Below, piece after piece: positions 1-5,864 of a DNA stretch of 6,814 bases (the first letter of the stretch is position 1; every line of letters starts with the position of its first letter). The notes beneath the pieces were generated by a model. The model had not been told where the DNA came from, ran no database searches, and saw only the letters and a program-made list of their open reading frames with translations. A program made the translations under genes and the position numbers. The DNA is from Bacteroidales bacterium. Lineage in GTDB: Bacteria > Bacteroidota > Bacteroidia > Bacteroidales > JAADJA01. The stretch covers positions 1 to 6,814 of the forward strand of contig JAIORT010000486.1 of the NCBI GenBank assembly GCA_021107975.1, read 5' to 3'.

Positions 1-43
1 AATTGAAATTTTTATACTATGTTCGTTTTTGATAAACATTATG

Positions 44-51
44 TAAATTTG
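44..51 (+). promoter_or_regulatory. Putative -7 promoter element for the MEMO-AMMECR1 gene
   Basis: TAAATTTG matches the Bacteroidota -7 consensus TAnnTTTG at every fixed position and lies about 35-40 bases before the start codon. No clear TTTG is found 19-21 bases upstream; the nearest candidate is a TTCG at 22-25. The call rests on the -7 match and position only. Confidence 0.45.
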
Positions 52-84
52 TTATTTTAAAACGAATACGAAATTAATCAAATT

Positions 85-1623
85 ATGAGCATGAAAAAAT
101 GTATCCTTTCCGTGATTGTTTTCCTGGCTTTAATATGTACAGATTGTTCGGCACAGGAGAGCAAAGAAAAAAACCAGTCGAACCAGCAGATTTATAACCG
201 CCAGCCTGCCGTTGCCGGACAGTTTTATCCTGCTGATAAGAATGAATTGGAAAAAATGCTGGGTAATCTGTTTTCGCAAGCTGAAACAAAAAAGAAAGAA
301 AATGTGCTTGCCGTTATTTCGCCTCATGCCGGCTATGTGTTTTCGGGCGAAGTTGCTGCTTCAGGCTTCAACCAGATTGACCCGGAAAAATCTTATGAAA
401 ATATTTTTGTGATTGCTTCGAGCCACAGGGCATATTATGAAGGTGCTTCGATTTATTACCTTGGAAATTATATTACTCCGCTTGGAGAGGTTATGGTGAA
501 TATTAATCTCGCCAAAAAACTTTGCGATGAAAACAAGGTTTTTTCTTATGTAGCCAAAGCTCATATATCTGAACACAGCATCGAAGTTCAACTTCCGATG
601 TTACAAAATAAAATGAAAAAGGATTTTCAGATTGTGCCTATTGTTATCGGAACGCAGTCGCAGAAGGTTTGCAGGGAAATGGCTGAAATACTGAAACCTT
701 ATTTTAAAAAGAATAATCTTTTTGTGATAAGTTCTGATTTTTCGCATTATCCGCCTTATGAAGATGCCAATAAACTGGATATAGAAACTGCCGAAGCAAT
801 TATATTAAATAATCCTGACGAGTTTATCAAAGTTATAAATGATAAGAAAAATGCCAGGGTTCCGGATTTATCAACACGTGCCTGCGGATGGACTTCCGTG
901 CTTACATTATTATATATAACCGAAAACAATCCGGATGTTGAATATACCTTTATTCAATACATGAATTCGGGTGATATGGATTTTGGTGATAAAAGCAGGG
1001 TAGTAGGTTATAATTCAATTATTGTCAGTGAAAAGAAAGGTTCCGTTGAAAATACTGAATTCCGGCTTACTAATAAAGACAAAAAAGATTTGCTCGAAAT
1101 TGCACGTACGACAATTGTTGAATATGTTTCAAACAATGAAGTCCTGAAGCTAAACGCCGGCGATTATTCCGATAACCTTAAAGTGCATTGCGGTGCTTTT
1201 GTAACTTTAAATAAAAACCACAGCTTGCGCGGGTGTATCGGAAGGTTTACAGCCGATGAGCCTTTGTATAAAGTTGTTCAGCAGATGGCTGTTGCATCTT
1301 CTACACAGGATACACGTTTCCTGCCGGTGAAGAATGATGAAATTAACGACATTGAAATTGAAATTTCTGTTTTGACCCCAATGAAAAAAATCGAATCGAT
1401 TGACGAGATTGAGTTGGGTAAACATGGGATTTATATTAAAAAAGGATACAGGTCGGGGACTTTCCTCCCGCAGGTTGCCACTGAAACGGGTTGGACATTG
1501 GAGGAATTTCTGGGGCATTGTGCAAGAGATAAAGCCGGAATTGGCTGGGAAGGATGGAAGGATGCCGATGTCTATATTTACGAAGCTAATGTGTTTGCAG
1601 AGGAAGATTTTGAGGAAAAATAA
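85..1623 (+). CDS. Exported MEMO-like / AMMECR1 fusion protein (AmmeMemoRadiSam system B+A)
   Basis: 512 residues. Residues 1-23 look like a Sec signal peptide: a basic start, a hydrophobic stretch at about 7-17, and a possible cleavage after Cys-Ser-Ala. Residues about 40-315 form a MEMO-like domain. SPHAGY (His81), ASSHR (His114) and a Cys267 in the STRACGW stretch correspond to the His-His-Cys metal site described in human MEMO1; EHSIEVQLP and SSDFSHY are further family motifs. Residues about 325-510 form an AMMECR1 domain with its hallmark LRGCIG at 381-386, DTRFLPV at 409-415, and a WTLEEFLGHCARDKAG end. In many prokaryotes these two domains are separate proteins encoded with a radical SAM enzyme; no radical SAM gene is visible here, though the window starts just upstream. 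The molecular function of the system is not established. The start could also be the ATG at 91, giving the more typical MKK signal-peptide start. No lipobox fits the two cysteines near residue 20, so soluble periplasmic export is inferred. Confidence 0.9.
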   Translation: MSMKKCILSVIVFLALICTDCSAQESKEKNQSNQQIYNRQPAVAGQFYPADKNELEKMLGNLFSQAETKKKENVLAVISPHAGYVFSGEVAASGFNQIDPEKSYENIFVIASSHRAYYEGASIYYLGNYITPLGEVMVNINLAKKLCDENKVFSYVAKAHISEHSIEVQLPMLQNKMKKDFQIVPIVIGTQSQKVCREMAEILKPYFKKNNLFVISSDFSHYPPYEDANKLDIETAEAIILNNPDEFIKVINDKKNARVPDLSTRACGWTSVLTLLYITENNPDVEYTFIQYMNSGDMDFGDKSRVVGYNSIIVSEKKGSVENTEFRLTNKDKKDLLEIARTTIVEYVSNNEVLKLNAGDYSDNLKVHCGAFVTLNKNHSLRGCIGRFTADEPLYKVVQQMAVASSTQDTRFLPVKNDEINDIEIEISVLTPMKKIESIDEIELGKHGIYIKKGYRSGTFLPQVATETGWTLEEFLGHCARDKAGIGWEGWKDADVYIYEANVFAEEDFEEK

Positions 1624-1705
1624 AAAATACTATAACTCTCCCTTTTCAAAAAAATTGGTTTTTGTGCCGTCCCGAAGTTTCGTGATTCGGTACGATTTAT
1701 CCGGG

Positions 1706-1876
1706 TTAGGTTACACTATCAATTCTATTATTTAATTCTTTCTCTTTATTTTTCAGGATTATTAATTCTTTTTCTTCATTTTTCGACAACTTGCTCCGCT
1801 CTTGTTTTGTCTCCAGTGCGATTATTTTCATCGAAATATCATACCGTTGTTTTTTGAGCTTATCAACTTTTTTCAT
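1706..1876 (-). CDS. Small charged, probably coiled-coil protein (56 aa), hypothetical
   Basis: An uninterrupted ATG-to-TAA frame of 56 codons on the minus strand, starting MKKVDKLKKQRYDISMK and ending NNRIDSVT. It is rich in Lys and Glu and has no Pro or Gly. Leu and Ile recur at roughly heptad spacing (Leu7, Ile14, Leu21, then Leu30, Leu38/41, Leu48), which suggests one long helix or coiled coil. It lies alone between the MEMO-AMMECR1 gene, which converges on it with an 82-base gap, and a divergent small membrane-protein gene. The frame is less AT-rich than the spacer upstream of it. I recognise no family. The caution is that Lys/Glu-rich short frames arise by chance in AT-rich DNA, and I see no strong promoter upstream. 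Confidence 0.45.
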   Translation of the reverse strand: MKKVDKLKKQRYDISMKIIALETKQERSKLSKNEEKELIILKNKEKELNNRIDSVT

Positions 1877-1901
1877 GGGTCAAAAAAATATTTAAAACAT
1901 A

Positions 1902-1966
1902 TAAATTTGTTATACAACGTAAAATTAATTTATTTTTATCTTAATATTTATTTTTTTGTACATTTA
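1902..1966 (+). promoter_or_regulatory. Candidate promoter elements upstream of the small membrane protein
   Basis: Two candidate -7 elements lie in this AT-rich spacer: TAAATTTG at 1902-1909 (a full match to TAnnTTTG) and TACATTTA at 1959-1966 (one mismatch, better placed, about 42 bases before the start codon). Neither has a convincing TTTG 19-21 bases upstream. One of them probably drives the gene at 2009, but I cannot say which. Confidence 0.3.
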
Positions 1967-2008
1967 CAACTTTTTAAATAAACCTTCTAATACAGAAAAT
2001 TAATTATT

Positions 2009-2236
2009 ATGATAATAGTAATTATCTTAATTGTATTATTATTTTACGCAGGATTTATTATTATAAATATTTTAAGAACCGAAAATAAAAGAAAAAATTT
2101 GAAAGTGGGTGATATTTGTAAAGTATATCTTGGTGAAAATAAACTAACCGGTTTTATAATGAAAGTTAATTCGGAAATAGATGTTTTGGTAACAAACAAA
2201 GTTTTCAGATTCTCCCGGGACCAGATATACGCATGA
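2009..2236 (+). CDS. Small single-span membrane protein, hypothetical (75 aa)
   Basis: Residues 1-22 are almost entirely Ile, Leu, Val and Phe and form one transmembrane helix. A Lys/Arg-rich stretch (RTENKRKNLK, about 23-32) follows, so by the positive-inside rule the C-terminal part should be cytoplasmic. Residues about 32-75 are polar with alternating hydrophobic residues (VGDICKVYLGE, GFIMKVNSEIDVLVT, KVFRF) and look like a small beta-rich domain. The layout, a short N-terminal anchor followed by a VGD beta segment, recalls YajC-like proteins, but I see no specific YajC motif and do not assign that function. The gene converges on the lysine-ketoglutarate reductase-like gene, with only 26 bases between stop codons. 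There is no SD sequence before the ATG, as is usual in this phylum. Confidence 0.65.
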   Translation: MIIVIILIVLLFYAGFIIINILRTENKRKNLKVGDICKVYLGENKLTGFIMKVNSEIDVLVTNKVFRFSRDQIYA

Positions 2237-2262
2237 GAAAGACTTATACTCAGCTTCCCGGT

Positions 2263-3570
2263 TTATAAATATTGCTCAATGTATTTATAGTCGGGTGTTA
2301 ATTCTCCTTTATAGAGTATCATCGCTTTTTTTATAGGATTTGGAATATCAACTTTTTCAAAAGAAGTATTATAATTTGCCCCTGCGATTGCCTTAATGTA
2401 TTTATTAAGCACATTGCTGAAAGCAACTGATGATTCACGCGGCAACTCACTCGGGAGAATATCCACAGCCATTATTAAAATGCCATCACCTTTAAATCCC
2501 ATAGTAGGTTCACGTGTAAACGGGTTATAAACAAAAACAGGGTCTTCAATTTCGGTTCCTTTATGTGTGCATTCAATTGAACCGTCCTGATCGCAGGTTA
2601 TATCACCGATAACCGTTAGTCTTGGTCTTTCTTTTGAGTAAAGTTTCTCGAGGTAATCTTTTGTTACAATACGCGGATATCTTTTGTCCCAATACATGCA
2701 GTTCATCAAAACTGTCAGGTGAGGAATGTATTGCTCGAAAATGCTTTTATATTTTTCGGGATGAGCATAATAATCCTGTAAATCAAATTTATAACCATCT
2801 TCTTTTGGTGCTGAAAGATCCCACTCTTTAAACACAACCTTGTAAAGTACGTTGTTCGGAATGTCTTTTCTGTTTTTTAGTGTCAGAAATTCTTGTGGTG
2901 AGATTTCTTTAATTGGCAGTAAGCCGGCTATCTCCTGTGCACCGTTTGAAACATTTCCATATCCGGTAAAACCTATTGTTAACGGAGTTAATTTTTTTGG
3001 CAATCCTTTTTCAGCAATTTCCTGCCCGACTTCAGAGATTATTTGTTTTGCCACTTCCAATGAAACATATTTATGCGATTGAGAAATTTTAAGAAATGGC
3101 GTGTGATAGCCATATTCCATCAACCTCTGACCCAGCGACCACAAGGAGTTGATCATGCCTGCAAGCCCGGCAAACGTACCAAAGAAAATCAATCGCCTGC
3201 CCATTTCGTCCTCTACCTTTTCATAATCGATCAGGTTGACTTTCTTCTCCATCATTTTTTTCAGCATGGGCATGTTATAAGGTTGCCCTTTAATAACATG
3301 GGAGAAGAAAACATAGGTTTTTCCCTCTTCAAAAAAATCAAGCGGTATTTCTTTAATACCAAAGATTACAGGCGCTTCATTTAATTCATTAACGATTTTT
3401 GCACCGGCTGCGGCAAATTCATCATCTGTAAAGATCCGTTTCGGTGATGTCTGTACGTGTATTTCCAAACCATCTTCAATTAATTTCTTAACGTGTTTAG
3501 GAAGGATTGCCACACGCCTTTCCATAAGGTATTTATCATCGTGGCGGATACCTATAATATTGTTGTTCAT
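2263..3570 (-). CDS. Lysine-ketoglutarate reductase-like protein (saccharopine-forming half only)
   Basis: 435 residues from the ATG at 3570. The sequence resembles, along its whole length, the N-terminal lysine-ketoglutarate reductase half of eukaryotic bifunctional alpha-aminoadipic semialdehyde synthase, which condenses lysine and 2-oxoglutarate with NADPH to saccharopine. Landmarks in this numbering are IRHDDKYLMERRVAILPKHV (8-27, alanine dehydrogenase/transhydrogenase N-terminal type), FFSHVIKGQ (88-96), LIDYEKVED, GTFAGLAGMIN, GHTPF-like YHTPF, the glycine-rich GFTGYGNVSNGAQE (200-213) and GDITCDQDGSIEC (322-334). The saccharopine dehydrogenase half is absent: the protein ends at PDYKYIEQYL, about where the reductase half ends. 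No saccharopine dehydrogenase gene is seen nearby. An in-frame ATG at 3609 would add 13 residues, but it lies inside a full -7 promoter match and the homology begins after Met14. Cytoplasmic. The family is clear; the exact substrate is inferred. Confidence 0.85.
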   Translation of the reverse strand: MNNNIIGIRHDDKYLMERRVAILPKHVKKLIEDGLEIHVQTSPKRIFTDDEFAAAGAKIVNELNEAPVIFGIKEIPLDFFEEGKTYVFFSHVIKGQPYNMPMLKKMMEKKVNLIDYEKVEDEMGRRLIFFGTFAGLAGMINSLWSLGQRLMEYGYHTPFLKISQSHKYVSLEVAKQIISEVGQEIAEKGLPKKLTPLTIGFTGYGNVSNGAQEIAGLLPIKEISPQEFLTLKNRKDIPNNVLYKVVFKEWDLSAPKEDGYKFDLQDYYAHPEKYKSIFEQYIPHLTVLMNCMYWDKRYPRIVTKDYLEKLYSKERPRLTVIGDITCDQDGSIECTHKGTEIEDPVFVYNPFTREPTMGFKGDGILIMAVDILPSELPRESSVAFSNVLNKYIKAIAGANYNTSFEKVDIPNPIKKAMILYKGELTPDYKYIEQYL

Positions 3571-3602
3571 ACCTTTTAATTTTGAATCTTTATAAAAAAC
3601 GG

Positions 3603-3634
3603 CAAACATATAAAAAATTCATTTCTGACTGCAA
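3603..3634 (-). promoter_or_regulatory. Promoter of the lysine-ketoglutarate reductase-like gene
   Basis: Read on the minus strand, TATGTTTG (3610 down to 3603) matches TAnnTTTG in full, and a TTG at 3634-3632 lies 21 bases upstream, as expected for the -33 element. Transcription should begin near 3597, leaving a leader of about 27 bases before the ATG at 3570. This decides the start codon, because the ATG at 3609 would not be in the transcript. Confidence 0.65.
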
Positions 3635-3687
3635 TAAATTTCATAGGAAATAAATTCCAATTTATTTTTTACATTTTATATTTTTTA

Positions 3688-3695
3688 TATCTTTG
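3688..3695 (+). promoter_or_regulatory. Putative -7 element upstream of the DUF4290 gene
   Basis: TATCTTTG followed by CA is a full match to the Bacteroidota -7 element. No TTTG is present 19-21 bases upstream, where the DNA is only A and T. If used, it gives a leader of about 160 bases before the start at 3861. A weaker element, TACCTTTC at 3738-3745, could give a shorter one. Apart from these elements I see no gene between the divergent starts at 3570 and 3861. Confidence 0.5.
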
Positions 3696-3860
3696 CAGCA
3701 TATTTAAGCTTCAGAAACATTTGCTTATAAAAATTAATACCTTTCATTGATAAATTAAAGAACTCCTTATAGCCCAAAAGTATTTCAAGGCATAAGTTAC
3801 TGTTAAAAATAAGAATAAAAAAGGATAAGTTTTAATGACATTTAACTAATAAAATTAGTA

Positions 3861-4502
3861 ATGGAATACAATACAACAAGAGACAAACTGGTGATCAGTG
3901 AATACGGCAGAAACGTCCAGAAACTGATTAAGTATGCAATAACTATTGAGGATAGGAAAAAAAGAACCGATTTTACTAAAATAATCGTTCAAATTATGGG
4001 GCAAATGAATCCCCAAGTACGTGATTCCGGAGATTTTAGGCACAAATTATGGGATCATTTATTTATCATTGCCGATTTTAAGCTGGATGTTGATTCACCT
4101 TATCCTCCGCCTTCAATAGAGTTTCTCACTGCTAAACCTGAAAAGCTAAGCTATAGGGAGAACAATATAGATTTCAAGATATACGGAACCAACATCTCTA
4201 AAATTATTGAAGTTGCGATAGATTTTGAAGAAGGTCCGGAAAAAGATGCACTTGTTCATACAATTGCCAATCATTTAAAAAAATCATACCTTAACTGGAA
4301 CCGCGACTCTGTTTCAGATGATCTTATCATTGAGCATCTCAACACTTTATCAAAAGGAAAACTTAAGCTCAGCGAAGACAGGAAGCTAAACGCCACCAGC
4401 GATATACTGGCAAGAAACAGGAAAAAGAAACCATCGAAGCCCGGTACCCAACGAGGCAAAGATCAACGAAAAGGTAAAGGCAGAGGAGGAAGAAGAATGT
4501 AG
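3861..4502 (+). CDS. DUF4290 domain-containing protein with basic C-terminal tail
   Basis: 213 residues. The start MEYNTTRDKLVISEYGRNVQ and the following helical region (residues 1 to about 175, including MGQMNPQVRD, FRHKLWDHLFIIADF and SPYPPP) match what I know of the Bacteroidota-specific DUF4290 family, whose function is unknown. It has no signal peptide or membrane segment, so it is probably cytoplasmic. Residues 186-212 form a low-complexity tail of Arg, Lys and Gly (for example RNRKKKPSKPG and GKGRGGRR) that would suit binding to RNA or another polyanion; that role is inferred from composition only. Position next to rpsU is weakly consistent with a link to translation, but the genes are 175 bases apart and rpsU has its own promoter. 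The alternative is that the tail is simply disordered and has no binding role. Confidence 0.8.
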   Translation: MEYNTTRDKLVISEYGRNVQKLIKYAITIEDRKKRTDFTKIIVQIMGQMNPQVRDSGDFRHKLWDHLFIIADFKLDVDSPYPPPSIEFLTAKPEKLSYRENNIDFKIYGTNISKIIEVAIDFEEGPEKDALVHTIANHLKKSYLNWNRDSVSDDLIIEHLNTLSKGKLKLSEDRKLNATSDILARNRKKKPSKPGTQRGKDQRKGKGRGGRRM

Positions 4503-4580
4503 GGGTATAAGGTATTTTGCCTAAGGAAGAAATGGAAATCCTGTAAATTTCAGCATAGTTCCATGATGTTGGATATACCC
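4503..4580 (+). other. Possible structured RNA or 3' UTR element after the DUF4290 gene
   Basis: The segment is closed by a perfect 7-bp inverted repeat, GGGTATA (4503-4509) with TATACCC (4574-4580). Inside it is a second perfect pair, ATGGAA (4532-4537) with TTCCAT (4559-4564), and a 3-bp CTG/CAG pair within that. The arms nest without conflict, so a two-tier fold is possible. No U-tract follows directly, so it is not a classic terminator. I recognise no known RNA family. Confidence 0.25.
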
Positions 4581-4602
4581 AATTAAAAAAATTGAATAAT
4601 AA

Positions 4603-4634
4603 TTTGTTCTATAAAAATAAGATTTATACTTTTG
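4603..4634 (+). promoter_or_regulatory. Promoter of rpsU
   Basis: TTTG at 4603-4606 and TACTTTTG at 4627-4634 match the Bacteroidota -33 and -7 elements in full, with 20 bases between them. Transcription should start near 4640, giving an AU-rich leader of about 40 bases before the rpsU ATG. Confidence 0.8.
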
Positions 4635-4677
4635 CACCCCAATTTTTGAATTATTAATATTAAACAAAAAGAACAAT

Positions 4678-4872
4678 ATGATTATAATACCAGTTAAAGA
4701 AGGCGAAAGCATCGACAGAGCTTTAAAAAAATATAAAAGAAAATTTGAAAAAACCGGTGTTGTAAAAGAATTACGTGAAAGACAAAAATTCACAAAACCT
4801 TCCATTTTAAAAAGAGAAGAAAAATTAAAAGCGATTTATATCCAGCAGCTCAAACAACAAGAGGAAGGATAA
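4678..4872 (+). CDS. rpsU: 30S ribosomal protein bS21
   Basis: 64 residues, the usual length for bS21 in this phylum. The start MIIIPVKEGESIDRALKKYK and the helical RKFEKTGVVKELRERQKFTKPS are typical of the family, as is a charged C-terminal helix (KREEKLKAIY). bS21 sits on the 30S platform. In Bacteroidota it helps bS18 and bS6 sequester the 16S rRNA 3' end, so that the anti-SD is not used. The gene has a strong promoter of its own. The 20 bases before the ATG (ending AAAAAGAACAAT) contain no SD sequence, which is unexpected because a strong SD that supports autoregulation has been reported for rpsU across much of the phylum. A 9-bp hairpin follows in the gap before xerC. Confidence 0.95.
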   Translation: MIIIPVKEGESIDRALKKYKRKFEKTGVVKELRERQKFTKPSILKREEKLKAIYIQQLKQQEEG

Positions 4873-4883
4873 TAGCTTATTCA

Positions 4884-4924
4884 AATAAAACAATTTAAAA
4901 AGAAATGTTTTATTAAAAATTTTT
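4884..4924 (+). terminator. AT-rich hairpin between rpsU and xerC, possible weak terminator
   Basis: AATAAAACA (4884-4892) and TGTTTTATT (4906-4914) form a perfect 9-bp inverted repeat with a 13-base loop, followed by A5 and T5 (4915-4924). The stem has only one G-C pair and the T-run is displaced by five bases, so termination would be inefficient. The second arm overlaps the region of the xerC promoter -33 element. Confidence 0.35.
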
Positions 4925-4934
4925 ATTACCTTTG
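4906..4934 (+). promoter_or_regulatory. Promoter of xerC-hpf
   Basis: TACCTTTG at 4927-4934 is a full match to TAnnTTTG. A TG at 4906-4907 lies 19 bases upstream and could be a reduced -33 element. Transcription should start about 20 bases before the xerC ATG at 4960. Confidence 0.6.
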
Positions 4935-4959
4935 AAACAAATATTTCTTCCTTTTTTTT

Positions 4960-5847
4960 ATGTTTTCAGAAAGGTTTATTCAACATATTACATTTGAAAA
5001 AAGATACTCACCTAATACAATTATAGCTTACCAAAAAGACCTTCGCCAGTTTTTCGATTATATCGCAAGTGAATATGATATTAAAAATATCCATGACATT
5101 AACCATTCAATTATTCGTTCATGGATTGTTTATTTAGCAAATGATTCCATATCATCCAGGTCGATAAACAGGAAACTATCAACACTTAAAACCTTTTACA
5201 AATTTTTACTAAAAGAAAACCTAGTAAAACAAAATCCGTTAACTAAAATTCTACCTCCTAAAACAAAAAAAAGATTACCTGAATTCGTTAACCGGGAAAA
5301 AATGGACTTATTATTTGACCAGGTTGAATTTGGAGACAATTTCAGAGGTATAAGGGATAAATTAATTATTGAAATATTTTACTTTACGGGTATGCGATTA
5401 TCCGAGATGGTAAACCTGACAGATACTGATGTGGATATTAAAAACCTGAAAGTAAAAGTGCTCGGGAAAAGAAATAAAGAAAGGATAATACCGTTTTGTA
5501 ATGAACTGAGAGATTTAATTATTCGATATAAAGAAGTAAGAAACAAAGAAATAGAAATAACAGAACCTGTTAACTATTTTATCGTAACAGAAAAAGGGAA
5601 AAAAATCTATAAAAAACTTGTATATCGTATCGTAAATTCGTATCTTGGCAAGGTTTCTACGTTACAAAAAAAAAGTCCTCACGTGTTACGACACACATTT
5701 GCAACACATATGCTTAATAATGGAGCCGACCTCAATGCTATTAAGGAAATTTTGGGACATGCAAATTTAGCAGCAACACAAATTTACACACATAATACCA
5801 TCGAAAATCTTAAAACAATATATAAACAAGCCCATCCAAGGGCATAA
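4960..5847 (+). CDS. xerC: Tyrosine recombinase XerC
   Basis: 295 residues, the normal length for Xer recombinases. Residues about 1-90 are the SAM-like core-binding domain (FEKRYSPNTIIAYQKDLRQF, then SRSINRKLSTLKTFYKFL), and about 105-293 the catalytic domain. All six active-site residues are visible: Arg146 in FTGMRLSEM, Lys170 in VLGKRNKE, His241 and Arg244 in HVLRHTFATH, His267 in LGHANLAATQIYTH, and the nucleophile Tyr276. With a partner Xer protein it resolves chromosome dimers at the dif site during division. The position between rpsU and hpf is one I associate with the core-genome xer gene of Bacteroidota rather than with a mobile integrase, and no attachment site or phage gene is nearby. 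It is probably cotranscribed with hpf, 17 bases downstream. Some annotation would call it XerD; sequence alone does not fully separate the two. Confidence 0.92.
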   Translation: MFSERFIQHITFEKRYSPNTIIAYQKDLRQFFDYIASEYDIKNIHDINHSIIRSWIVYLANDSISSRSINRKLSTLKTFYKFLLKENLVKQNPLTKILPPKTKKRLPEFVNREKMDLLFDQVEFGDNFRGIRDKLIIEIFYFTGMRLSEMVNLTDTDVDIKNLKVKVLGKRNKERIIPFCNELRDLIIRYKEVRNKEIEITEPVNYFIVTEKGKKIYKKLVYRIVNSYLGKVSTLQKKSPHVLRHTFATHMLNNGADLNAIKEILGHANLAATQIYTHNTIENLKTIYKQAHPRA

Positions 5848-5851
5848 AACG

Positions 5852-5857
5852 AAAGGA
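5852..5857 (+). promoter_or_regulatory. SD-like site before hpf
   Basis: AAAGGA lies seven bases before the hpf ATG, at normal SD spacing. It stands out because the other starts in this window lack such a site at that spacing. Pairing to the anti-SD would be moderate, not extended, and Bacteroidota ribosomes normally do not use SD sequences, so its effect is uncertain. Confidence 0.4.
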
Positions 5858-5864
5858 AAATAAT

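Noticed and set aside
130..147. Possible lipoprotein signal with Cys18 or Cys21
   Set aside because: The residues before each cysteine (ALI and CTD) do not fit the lipobox pattern, so ordinary signal peptidase cleavage is more likely.
1207..1518. A 103-codon minus-strand frame
   Set aside because: It lies wholly inside the AMMECR1 domain coding region, which has clear family motifs in the plus frame.
1669..1693. Hairpin GTCCCGAA/TTCGGTAC with one mismatch, between convergent genes
   Set aside because: It has no adjacent T-run on the plus strand, and on the minus strand the T7 lies about 16 bases past the stem, so I do not call it a terminator.
1400..1735. A 111-codon plus-strand frame running past the MEMO-AMMECR1 stop
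   Set aside because: Most of it overlaps the AMMECR1 coding region in another frame; the tail past 1623 shows no domain and ends over the small minus-strand gene.
3073..3384. A 103-codon plus-strand frame
   Set aside because: It is antisense within the reductase-like gene; the minus-strand product has full-length homology and the plus product has none that I recognise.
3835..3849. Four-codon upstream frame ATG ACA TTT AAC TAA
   Set aside because: Such a short frame is expected by chance in this DNA; mentioned only as part of the leader observation.
4521..4805. A 94-codon minus-strand frame
   Set aside because: It runs antisense through the rpsU promoter and the first two thirds of rpsU, both well supported, and shows no recognisable domain.
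4960..5847. xerC as a mobile-element integrase
   Set aside because: Normal Xer length, core-gene neighbours on both sides, and no phage genes or attachment-site duplication near the tRNAs.
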